This document shows, piece after piece, positions 1 through 5,530 of a stretch of 10,323 bases of DNA (positions are counted from its first letter, which is position 1; the number at the start of each line of letters is the position of its first letter). Both the position numbers and the translations under genes were made by a program. The stretch comes from Streptosporangiaceae bacterium (GTDB lineage: Bacteria > Actinomycetota > Actinomycetes > Streptosporangiales > Streptosporangiaceae): contig JASHTT010000436.1 of NCBI GenBank assembly GCA_030040415.1, positions 1-10,323 on the forward strand, given 5' to 3'. The notes beneath the pieces are model-generated. The model was not told the origin of the DNA, did not search any database, and worked only from the letters and a program-made list of their open reading frames with translations.

Positions 1-57
1 GGAGATCCATGCAGCGGACGCCCGGAGCACCCGATCGGCAGATATGGTCACATCCAC
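1..57 (-). CDS. Start of an unidentified protein, cut by left edge
   Basis: Reading the minus strand from 57 towards 1 gives 19 open codons beginning GTG GAT GTG ACC and running off the window without a stop. A clean GGAGG (minus strand, 69-65) lies 7 nt before the GTG, which is the main reason to call a gene start here. The peptide begins VDVTISADRVLRAS, which is too short to assign to a family. The gene would lie 106 bp downstream of the SDR gene on the same strand. A chance SD-plus-GTG remains possible. Confidence 0.42.
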   Translation of the reverse strand, partial: MDVTISADRVLRASAAWIS

Positions 58-78
58 AGCCGCACCTCCGGTCGTCTA

Positions 79-98
79 CTAGAAAGCTAGCATCCTAG
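79..98. promoter_or_regulatory. Three CTAG tetramers at exact 8-bp spacing
   Basis: CTAG occurs at 79, 87 and 95, that is, three copies one 8-bp period apart, in the gap between the SDR stop and the GTG of the truncated minus-strand gene. CTAG is usually scarce in bacterial DNA, so a phased cluster 22-40 bp before a gene start could be an operator or part of a promoter. No regulator can be named and no sigma-70 boxes are clear. Confidence 0.25.
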
Positions 99-163
99 AT
101 CGTAGCGCATGAGCAGATCCGTGCGCCACACCAGCCTGGTTGTGGTCGCCGATGTGGTACGCG

Positions 164-895
164 CTAGGGCGCGACAGGCTGAGCCATAAGGAGCGCGGTG
201 TTCTGGCGCTCGAGCACCTTTGCCGGCCCAGCGCGCCAGCCTTCGGCAAGGCCCGCGGACAACAGATCGGGGAAGATGTCTTCCTCGCCTGCCTCGACTG
301 CGTCGAAGATGCCTTGCGCAACGGACAGCGGGGACGCCTTCGGTATGTCGAACTCGCGGGTCATATCGGTGTCTGTCGGCCCGGTCAGCGCGGCGTGCAC
401 TCGCACACCCTGTCCGGCCAGCTGCATGCGCAGCGACTGCGTCATGCTGAATGCCGCGGCCTTGGACAGAGAGTAGGCAGGGCTCCCGGGAAGCGGGGCG
501 AGGGAAGCAATCGACACGTTGTTGACGATGGCGCCACCAGAGTCGAGCAATGCTGGAAGGAAAGCCTGGATCACGCCGTACGTGCCGAAGAGATTGACCG
601 ACAGCTGCAGCTCGAGCGCGGCACGATCGCTGAGGTCATCGAACATGAAGACGCCAGCATTGTTGACGAGTATGTCGAGAGACTCGACCTGTTCGGCGGC
701 CGCGCGCACCTGCGCCTCGTCGGTGATGTCCAGTGCCAGCCGGGAGACGCTCGGATCGGGATGCGCGTAAGGCTGCCGAGTTCCGGCATACACGCGCCTG
801 GCTCCGCGGTGCAGGGCCTCGGTGACCAGCGCCTGCCCAATGCCGCGGTTCGCGCCCGTCACGAGGATGGCCTTGCCCTCGATAGTCGTGCTCAC
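164..895 (-). CDS. Classical short-chain dehydrogenase/reductase (SDR)
   Basis: This 243-residue, probably cytoplasmic, NAD(P)H-dependent oxidoreductase has the length of a single-domain classical SDR. Visible motifs are the dinucleotide-binding TGANRGIG (13-20), NNAG (78-81), N101, catalytic S128, and Y141-x3-K145 with the Ser exactly 13 residues before the Tyr. R17 and R40 (TR after the second beta strand) suggest preference for NADP(H); that is inference. The substrate cannot be told from sequence. The start is a GTG preceded by AGAAGGGA 6 nt upstream, and translation ends at TAG. The gene is transcribed away from the secreted propeller gene. The 315-bp region between them carries GTAAC-type inverted elements that may control it, although no regulator gene is in view. 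The C-terminal half (PTDTDM after the active site) is normal for the family. Confidence 0.95.
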   Translation of the reverse strand: MSTTIEGKAILVTGANRGIGQALVTEALHRGARRVYAGTRQPYAHPDPSVSRLALDITDEAQVRAAAEQVESLDILVNNAGVFMFDDLSDRAALELQLSVNLFGTYGVIQAFLPALLDSGGAIVNNVSIASLAPLPGSPAYSLSKAAAFSMTQSLRMQLAGQGVRVHAALTGPTDTDMTREFDIPKASPLSVAQGIFDAVEAGEEDIFPDLLSAGLAEGWRAGPAKVLERQNTALLMAQPVAP

Positions 896-1210
896 TCGGT
901 ATCCCTTCTGGCTGAGGGTGGTCTACCTGCTGCCCACCGAGCATTTGACGCCACATACGTAACTTTGGTTTACACAAGTAACACGACGCCCGGCCTGGTG
1001 TGGGAGTGGCAGAGCATCTCGGCGTCCTGGAAGGCAAGACCCTGGCACCTCATCCAGATCACGCTCGAGCGCTAGCCAAAGGAATTCCGGCGGCTATATC
1101 GACATTTTGGCCTCCCTCGGTCAGGCTTTCGACTTAGACGAGATCGGCACACTGTCGCGGACCGGCAAAATGGTCAGCCGGCGCGGCACGTGCCTCAAGG
1201 GGGAGGTCTC
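896..1210. other. Divergent intergenic region, 315 bp, no gene
   Basis: This gap separates the minus-strand SDR from the plus-strand propeller gene and should hold both promoters. It contains the SDR ribosome binding site next to 895, the GTAAC-type elements at 959-982, an AT-richer stretch around 1090-1112 with TATATC, and the AGGGGGAGG ribosome binding site of the propeller gene at 1199-1207. Short open frames at about 985-1135 have no start with a good ribosome binding site and resemble nothing I recognise. I see no RNA gene or riboswitch. Confidence 0.6.
959..982. promoter_or_regulatory. Candidate operator of the SDR gene, GTAAC-type repeats
   Basis: The 24-bp stretch begins GTAACTT and ends AAGTAAC, a near-perfect inverted pair (one mismatch in seven) with a 10-bp spacer. 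Inside it TTAC-acaa-GTAA (970-981) forms a tighter inverted pair. It lies 64 bp upstream of the SDR GTG, a normal distance for an operator overlapping a promoter. TTAC/GTAA dyads of this kind are often bound by winged-helix regulators such as HxlR or MarR proteins, and SDR genes are frequent targets; that link is inference because no regulator gene is in the window. Confidence 0.4.
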
Positions 1211-2239
1211 ATGAACCGCACCAGTTGGCGTCCAATCCCGGCACGGGCATGGACGCTCACAACGACGCTCGCAGCCGCTGTGCTCGTGGCTGGAGCATCC
1301 ATGGCGGTGCCCGCTTTCGCTGGCACTGCTGCACCAGCGGGCTCGTGGAGTAGCCAGGCGAAGGTGCCGAACGTTACCTCGAGCTACGCCCCGGCCGAGA
1401 CGGCGTCCAGCTCGAAGGTGTATCTCGCGTACACGACATCGAGCGGCGGCATCGACTACGTCACTCACACTACGGCTGGGTGGGGGACGGCCAAGAGCGT
1501 CTCCGGCAAGAGCGTGGCGCCGACGACGACCTCAGCGCCCGCCATCACGATCTTCGACGGCGATCTTTATGTCTTCTGGATCAACAGCTCTGGCGACCTC
1601 AGATACACCGACCTCGTGGGGACGACGTGGGCGGCATCTAAGACCGTGAGCGGCAAGTGGGGAACCGCCACATCGAGCACCACCCCGTCGGTCACCGTGG
1701 CCAGCGCCGAGTTGTGGGTGGCATGGAAGAGTAAGTCCAACGACGACATCTTCTACTCATCGTTCGGCGGCACTAGCTGGGCCAAGCAACAACTGGCGGT
1801 CAGCGATGCCACGAGCTTGAGCCCGACGATCACGCCAACTGGCCTCTCAGCAGCCCCGCTCGCTTTCGCCTGGACCACGGCCAGTCACTCGATCGAGTAC
1901 GGCATCCTCGGTTTCCTCGGTTTCGAGACCATCGGTACCGTGCCGAGCGCCGGCACCAACGCCGCGCCCGCGCTGGACTTCATGCCCGCTGCACCCGGCG
2001 AGACGATGTACCTCGCCTGGAAGGGCACGAACACAAACAAGGTGTTTTTCGACGACGTCACGGATTTCAGCGGCTCTAGCTTCAGTCCGTCCAGCTGGGC
2101 CGGACAAGCAACCCTGCCATCCGCCCTCACCAGTGCTGGTCCGGCACTGACGGAGATCGGCACCACGCTTTACGTCGCGTACAAGGGTCACACCACGGAC
2201 AACATCTGGTACGAGGACGCTAGCGCTCCGACGTCGTAG
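1211..2239 (+). CDS. Secreted six-bladed beta-propeller-like repeat protein
   Basis: This is a 342-residue exported protein. Residues 1-37 are a signal peptide: Arg/Lys-type N-terminus, hydrophobic core about 16-33, and AFA before the likely cut at G38. The rest is six repeats. Core strands read YLAY (71-74), YVFW (120-123), WVAW (169-172), FAW (219-221), YLAW (267-270) and YVAY (321-324), so the period is 49 residues, with 54 for the last step. Each is followed by an I/L/V-x-Y/F strand (81-83, 130-132, 180-182, 228-230, 278-280, 332-334), usually then a Gly/Trp strand (W91, W140, W190, W296). The last repeat stops after its third strand, and the N-terminal GSW (44-46) could supply the missing fourth, closing the ring. 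Sialidase-like or fucose-lectin-like propellers share this design. No catalytic residues are evident, so carbohydrate binding is only a guess. ATG 1211 is chosen over GTG 1190 because AGGGGGAGG ends 3-4 nt before it. Confidence 0.9.
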   Translation: MNRTSWRPIPARAWTLTTTLAAAVLVAGASMAVPAFAGTAAPAGSWSSQAKVPNVTSSYAPAETASSSKVYLAYTTSSGGIDYVTHTTAGWGTAKSVSGKSVAPTTTSAPAITIFDGDLYVFWINSSGDLRYTDLVGTTWAASKTVSGKWGTATSSTTPSVTVASAELWVAWKSKSNDDIFYSSFGGTSWAKQQLAVSDATSLSPTITPTGLSAAPLAFAWTTASHSIEYGILGFLGFETIGTVPSAGTNAAPALDFMPAAPGETMYLAWKGTNTNKVFFDDVTDFSGSSFSPSSWAGQATLPSALTSAGPALTEIGTTLYVAYKGHTTDNIWYEDASAPTS

Positions 2240-2246
2240 TCGCAGT

Positions 2247-2285
2247 CGCCCCTGTCCAGGTCAGGTAACGGCCTGGGCAGGGGCG
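2247..2285. terminator. Strong hairpin terminator after the propeller gene
   Basis: A 14-bp stem (2247-2260 with 2272-2285, one G-U pair on the plus transcript) encloses an 11-nt loop and starts 7 nt after the TAG stop. There is no U tract, as is common for actinobacterial terminators. It lies between convergent genes (the small membrane protein ends at 2326), so it may serve both strands. Confidence 0.8.
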
Positions 2286-2325
2286 GCGCCTGGCACCGGA
2301 CCGGCATGTCCGGCGGGCCGCTACG

Positions 2326-2640
2326 TCAGATGATGAGGAACAGCCTGCGCGCCTTGAGCGTCCAGATGCGGTAGTCGTACCAGCCAGCGAGGCCGCTGAG
2401 AACGATGCCCACTATGGCCTCGCCGGCGTCGCCGCCCGCTATGTTGATGATCGCGCCGATCAGCAGCCCTATCGAGATCGCGGCCCAGACGATGCCGCAG
2501 ATCACCCGGTAGACGGTCATCCGTGGCTTGGTGAGCTGCTTGTACATGTCCCGGCGGCCGCGCTGATAGGCAAGCTGCTCAGGCGATGGGCCTGCGCCGT
2601 CGTCGGTGTCGGAGATTTCAGGCATGCTCTGCTCGGTCAC
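2326..2640 (-). CDS. Small two-helix membrane protein, unknown function
   Basis: This 104-residue protein has an acidic, probably disordered N-terminus (about 1-20), a basic amphipathic segment (25-45, rich in R, K and Q), one hydrophobic helix at about 46-68, a short GGDAG turn, and a second helix at about 73-90. It ends in a basic tail containing KARR. By the positive-inside rule both ends should be cytoplasmic. I recognise no family. The GTG at 2640 is chosen because GGGGAGGG sits about 9 nt upstream. A longer form from GTG 2700 would add 20 residues and would start only about 3 nt from the predicted transcription start, so leaderless translation of that form cannot be excluded. The gene is convergent to the propeller gene and divergent from the methyltransferase. 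Confidence 0.75.
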   Translation of the reverse strand: MTEQSMPEISDTDDGAGPSPEQLAYQRGRRDMYKQLTKPRMTVYRVICGIVWAAISIGLLIGAIINIAGGDAGEAIVGIVLSGLAGWYDYRIWTLKARRLFLII

Positions 2641-2670
2641 GCTAGAGTTCCCTCCCCAAGACGGCAAGAA

Positions 2671-2686
2671 CCGGCCCGAAGGCCGG
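2671..2686 (-). promoter_or_regulatory. UUCG-tetraloop hairpin in the membrane-protein leader
   Basis: On the minus transcript this reads CCGGCC-UUCG-GGCCGG: a perfect 6-bp GC stem with a C-closed UUCG tetraloop, one of the most stable RNA hairpins known. It lies between the predicted promoter (2710-2739) and the GTG at 2640, about 30 nt before that start codon. It could stabilise the 5' end or affect initiation. If the longer reading frame from 2700 is used, it lies inside coding sequence instead. Confidence 0.5.
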
Positions 2687-2709
2687 CCGCCGAAGTCCAC
2701 TTAGCGCGA

Positions 2710-2739
2710 ACTATAGAGAAATAGCCGGTGACCGTGCAA
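2710..2739 (-). promoter_or_regulatory. Sigma-70-type promoter for the small membrane protein
   Basis: Minus-strand boxes TTGCAC (2739-2734) and TATAGT (2715-2710) are 18 bp apart. The -10 box matches TATAAT at five of six positions and the -35 box shares TTG. Transcription would begin near 2703, giving a leader of about 63 nt before the GTG at 2640. Confidence 0.55.
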
Positions 2740-2874
2740 TGGCGGCCCGCATTCGCATGAGGGTTGCCATTTCAAGCAAGCCGACGAGGCCCGGCCAGGG
2801 AACCAACTCGGCGCTCCGCGGCACGTGGCGTGGGGCCTGCCCGTCCAGGTCGTCCTTGTAGTCTGCGAGCATTC

Positions 2875-3708
2875 ATGCCTACTCCGTCGTCGTCTGCTTC
2901 TGAAACCGTCATCGCCGCCAGGCTGCGCGCGGCCGGCTGCGTCTTCGCCGAGGACGAAGCCCGCCTGATCATCGACTCGGCCGCTACGCCGGCGGATCTC
3001 GCCGACATGGTCGAGCGGCGGGTCGCGGGTGTACCCCTTGAGCAGGTTCTCGGCTGGGCCGAGTTCTGCGGGCTGCGGATAACCATCGAGCCCAACGTCT
3101 TCGTTCCCCGCCGCCGCACCGAATTCCTCGTCCAGCAAGGCGTCGGCCTGGTCCGCGGCAGGATGGGCGCACCGGGCCGGGCCGGCGGCCCAGCCGTGAT
3201 CGTCGACCTGTGCTGCGGGTCAGGTGCGGTCGGCGCGGCCCTGGCTGCGCTCTTGGCGCCGGACGTCGGCCGGGTGGTGTTGCACGCGGCCGACATCGAT
3301 CCGGTTGCCGTGCGCTGCGCTCGCCGCAACCTTCAGGAGTGGGCCGGCCAGGTATACGAGGGCGACCTGTACGAGCCGCTGCCACAGCAGATCAGCGGCC
3401 AGGTGGACGTGCTGACCGCGAACGCGCCGTACGTGCCGAGCAGCGCGATCGGGATGATGCCGCCCGAGGCGAGGCTGCACGAGCCGCTGATTGCTCTCGA
3501 CGGCGGCGCAGACGGCGTTGACTTGCACCGCCGCATCGCGGCCAGGGCGGCCGACTGGCTCGCCCCGGGCGGCTACCTGCTGATAGAGACCAGTGAGCGT
3601 CAGGCGCCGCAGACGGTCGCGGCAGTGGCTGGGGGTCGGCTCAGCCCGCGCGTGGTCAGTTCGGCGGAACTCAGTGCTACCGTTATCATCGGCAAGAAGC
3701 CGGACTGA
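2875..3708 (+). CDS. PrmC/HemK-related protein-(glutamine-N5) methyltransferase
   Basis: This 277-residue protein is a SAM-dependent class I methyltransferase of the HemK/PrmC group, which methylates glutamine in proteins (release factors, for PrmC itself). In order it shows a helical N-terminal domain (about 8-60), the GVPLEQVLG segment (52-60), VPRRRTE (77-83), SAM motif I DLCCGSG (111-117), acidic D140, GDLY (163-166), and the substrate-binding motif NAPY (183-186) in place of the usual NPPY. True PrmC has RPETE where this protein has RRRTE. RRRTE together with NAPY marks the separate actinobacterial PrmC-related family of unknown substrate. ATG 2875 is chosen because the protein similarity starts there and the upstream 37 codons are Arg/Pro-rich and read like non-coding sequence. 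No clear ribosome binding site precedes it. A TAGTCT at 2859-2864 could be a -10 box for a very short leader. Its last 23 bp overlap the convergent glycosylase gene. Confidence 0.93.
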   Translation: MPTPSSSASETVIAARLRAAGCVFAEDEARLIIDSAATPADLADMVERRVAGVPLEQVLGWAEFCGLRITIEPNVFVPRRRTEFLVQQGVGLVRGRMGAPGRAGGPAVIVDLCCGSGAVGAALAALLAPDVGRVVLHAADIDPVAVRCARRNLQEWAGQVYEGDLYEPLPQQISGQVDVLTANAPYVPSSAIGMMPPEARLHEPLIALDGGADGVDLHRRIAARAADWLAPGGYLLIETSERQAPQTVAAVAGGRLSPRVVSSAELSATVIIGKKPD

Positions 3709-4339
3709 CCGGCTGACGCGCGGCAGCAGTCTGCGCGGCCACCCGCAGCCGGGCGAACTCCGCGGCCAGAGCGGCAGCGCTCCAGTGCGCGTTGAGGCCG
3801 CTTGGGTTGGGCAGGACCCACACCTTCGCCCCGCCCACGACGTCGTCCTGCGGGCCTACGGCGGCGCGGGAACGCTCGAACGCCACCCGGTAGGCACTCA
3901 CCCCGAGAACAGCCAGCCAGTCGGGGCGCAGTCGTTGCGCCAGGGCCGCGAGCGCAGTGGCACCGCAGCGCAATTCCTCGGCGGTCAGCTCGTCGGCTCT
4001 AGCCGTAGCGCGGGCGACGATGTTGGTGATGCCGAGCCGGAGGCTGAGCAACTGGTCCTGCTCGTCTGGCCTGAGCTGGCGGGCCGTGAAGCCCGAAGCA
4101 TGCAATGCGGGCCAGAACCTGTTGCCTGGCCGCGCGAAATGGTAGCCGGTTGCCGCGGAATACAGGCCGGGGTTGATGCCGGAAAATAGCACCAGCAGGC
4201 CGGGCGCGGCCACGTCAGGGATCGTCCGTCCCGCCGCGGCCGCGAGGTCCGCGATTGTCGGCCGCGCAGGCCGGACAGGCCGGACGGGCTGGACGGGCTC
4301 AGGCGGTCGCACCGGACCAGGGTATGTGTCAGCAGGCAT
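3686..4339 (-). CDS. mug: Mug/TDG-type mismatch-specific uracil/thymine DNA glycosylase
   Basis: This 217-residue base-excision repair enzyme removes U (and T) mispaired with G, leaving an abasic site. The first family motif is GINPG (54-58), in which N56 corresponds to the catalytic Asn of E. coli Mug. It is followed by the TGYHFARPGNRFWPALH segment (64-80). The second motif is NPSGLNAHW (178-186), which inserts into DNA. The conserved fold begins near residue 28. Residues 9-27 are a Pro/Arg-rich leader with the tripeptide series VQP-VRP-VRP-ARP, encoded by 9-bp tandem repeats. ATG 4339 has no good ribosome binding site; GTG at residue 10 (4312) or a later start is possible, so the leader may not be translated. 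The open frame continues upstream to 4774, but that would cover the zincin gene and is not credible. The gene diverges from the zincin gene over 18 bp and its TGA lies inside the end of the methyltransferase gene. Confidence 0.93.
   Translation of the reverse strand: MPADTYPGPVRPPEPVQPVRPVRPARPTIADLAAAAGRTIPDVAAPGLLVLFSGINPGLYSAATGYHFARPGNRFWPALHASGFTARQLRPDEQDQLLSLRLGITNIVARATARADELTAEELRCGATALAALAQRLRPDWLAVLGVSAYRVAFERSRAAVGPQDDVVGGAKVWVLPNPSGLNAHWSAAALAAEFARLRVAAQTAAARQPVSPASCR
4269..4295. repeat. Three tandem 9-bp repeats, GGCYGGACR type
   Basis: GGCCGGACA, GGCCGGACG and GGCTGGACG follow each other without a gap, with decaying copies on either side. Read on the minus strand, they give the VRP-VRP-ARP tripeptides at the N-terminus of the Mug-like glycosylase. 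Being in phase with codons, copy number can change without shifting the frame. Confidence 0.7.
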
Positions 4340-4357
4340 GCCCGGCGCGGGCCGACA
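4340..4357. promoter_or_regulatory. 18-bp divergent gap between glycosylase and zincin genes
   Basis: Only 18 bp separate the ATG codons of the two divergent genes, so each promoter must lie in the other gene's 5' end or the true starts are further in. On the minus strand TACCCT (4323-4318) lies just before the alternative GTG 4312; on the plus strand TATGTG (4322-4327) lies about 30 nt before ATG 4358. The two possible -10 boxes overlap, which would make transcription mutually exclusive. Neither has a convincing -35 box. Confidence 0.3.
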
Positions 4358-4708
4358 ATGGACCACATGATCAGCGTCGAGCCTGAGGACTTTGAGCGGA
4401 TGGTCGCGACGGCCCTCGACTCGCTGCCCGCAGACCTTGGCCACATGATCAGGAACGTCGCGGTTGTAGTGGAGAACGGGCCAGGACCGCGGGGCCTGCT
4501 CGGGCTGTACCAGGGCGTCCCGCTCACTAGCCGGACGTCGAGCTACGCGGGGGTGCTGCCGGACAAGATCACGATCTACCGGCTCGCGATCTGCGCCATC
4601 TGCAACACCGAAGCGCAGGTGATCGAGCAGGTGCGGCGCACGGTCATCCACGAGGTCGGGCACTACTTCGGCCTGTCCGATCAGCGGCTGCGCGAGCTCG
4701 GCTGGTAA
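4358..4708 (+). CDS. Minimal zincin-like metallopeptidase (Zincin_1/DUF1025 type)
   Basis: This 116-residue, probably cytoplasmic protein belongs to the compact zincin family common in actinobacteria and proteobacteria (possibly zinc-dependent peptidases, role unknown). The N-terminal half holds the usual FERMVATALDSLP helix (12-24) and the VAVVVENGP strand (34-42). The active-site helix is HEVGH (98-102), and D108 in GLSD is the likely third metal ligand, giving the HExxHxxGxxD pattern. It closes with RLRELGW, typical of the family end, so it looks complete. ATG 4358 is used; ATG 4367 three codons later fits family starts equally well, and neither has a clear ribosome binding site. It starts back to back with the glycosylase gene and ends at a hairpin shared with the convergent M50-type gene. 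Proteolytic activity is not shown for most of this family. Confidence 0.92.
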   Translation: MDHMISVEPEDFERMVATALDSLPADLGHMIRNVAVVVENGPGPRGLLGLYQGVPLTSRTSSYAGVLPDKITIYRLAICAICNTEAQVIEQVRRTVIHEVGHYFGLSDQRLRELGW

Positions 4709-4718
4709 CGGCTTGACC

Positions 4719-4738
4719 AGCCCGGCCGGTGCCGGGCT
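4719..4738. terminator. Bidirectional hairpin terminator between two peptidase genes
   Basis: AGCCCGGC and GCCGGGCT form a perfect 8-bp stem around a 4-nt loop, 11 nt after the zincin stop. The right arm runs into the TAG stop of the minus-strand M50-type gene (4739-4737), so that stop codon is part of the structure. There is no U tract on either side. The position between convergent genes fits termination in both directions. Confidence 0.75.
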
Positions 4739-5420
4739 AGATGAGCATCGTGGCGCCAAAGATGAGGGCGGCAACGGACCCGATAATCCAGAACCAGGAC
4801 CAGAAGCCGAGCGGCACCCTGGTTAGTCCGTGCAGGATGGCAGCGTCGCCCGCACTGGCGCCGACCTGGATCACTCGCCTGACCCCCGACACCAGCATGA
4901 ACCAGGCGAGCCCGTAGCCGCCGACCACTTGCGTGCCGACCGTCGCGTAGCGGATGAACAGGAACAGCAGCACGAACCCGCCGACCACCGTCAGCACTCC
5001 GAAGCTCCGGCGCAACGGCACCATCAGGATGGCCAGCGCGACGAGGCTCACCCACAGGACAGCCACGACGTGACCGATCCTGATCAGCTCGGCCGCGCCG
5101 ATGCCAAAACCGCTAGGGCCGAGGTAGCCCGCGGCACCGGCCGCGACGCTGCTCGCCGCGCCGCCCCTGCTTAGCTCGGTGACTCCCTCGGCGGTTCGTG
5201 CGAACCTGATGGAGCTGACCTGGCGGCCGAACGCCGAGCCGACGATAGCGTGCGCGCCTTCGTGCGCCATCACCGTAACGTGCCTGGTAACGAGCCACAG
5301 ATCGGGCAGCACGGCGGCCCCTACCGCGATGATCGCGATCACCAGGGCTGCCGCACTTGGCAGTCGCGACTGCACCTCCGTTATCCGGTGCAGGTCGACA
5401 GTCAGCGACGACGCCGACAT
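4737..5420 (-). CDS. M50-type membrane zinc metallopeptidase (M50B-like)
   Basis: This 227-residue polytopic membrane protein is of the site-2-protease-like M50 group. A hydrophobic segment at about 22-45 leads into HEGAH (53-57), the HExxH zinc motif, followed by AIVGSAFGRQV as in M50B-like proteins. Further hydrophobic segments lie at about 92-110, 118-135, 140-158, 165-180 and 207-227. D192 in GDAAILHGLTRVP, a motif conserved near the C-terminus of this family, is the probable third zinc ligand. Such enzymes are thought to cut substrates in or near the membrane, but the target here is unknown. The ATG is preceded by AAGGGAG 6 nt upstream. The second SDR gene lies 110 bp upstream on the same strand, so co-transcription is possible. 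The gene is convergent with the zincin gene. Confidence 0.9.
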   Translation of the reverse strand: MSASSLTVDLHRITEVQSRLPSAAALVIAIIAVGAAVLPDLWLVTRHVTVMAHEGAHAIVGSAFGRQVSSIRFARTAEGVTELSRGGAASSVAAGAAGYLGPSGFGIGAAELIRIGHVVAVLWVSLVALAILMVPLRRSFGVLTVVGGFVLLFLFIRYATVGTQVVGGYGLAWFMLVSGVRRVIQVGASAGDAAILHGLTRVPLGFWSWFWIIGSVAALIFGATMLI

Positions 5421-5530
5421 CGGCTTCTCCCTTGTTGGGGGGTGCGAAAGAAGCCTGCCTGACCACTTCTTCAGGAAAAATGGTAAAGGATCATCCCGCG
5501 GAAAGGCCGTCTTGACCGGGTGGATTCGCC

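Noticed and set aside
140..1075. Long open frame on the plus strand opposite the first SDR gene
   Set aside because: It lies antisense to a gene with a full set of SDR motifs and a ribosome binding site; its own product is Arg/His-rich with no recognisable motif.
985..1135. Short plus-strand frames that could be a gene remnant
   Set aside because: No start with a ribosome binding site and no similarity I can name; best left as intergenic.
2764..2874. TTG-initiated extension of the methyltransferase by 37 codons
   Set aside because: The added part is Arg/Pro-rich, has no family likeness, and the family N-terminus begins right after ATG 2875.
4340..4774. N-terminal extension of the glycosylase frame by 145 codons
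   Set aside because: It would cover the whole zincin gene, which has clear HEVGH and family features, and the extension resembles no Mug protein.
5449..5475. Weak inverted repeats (AGAAG/CTTCT and CCTGA/TCAGG) between the second SDR and the M50-type gene
   Set aside because: Five-bp arms that compete with each other, with no stable stem; not good enough for a terminator or operator call.
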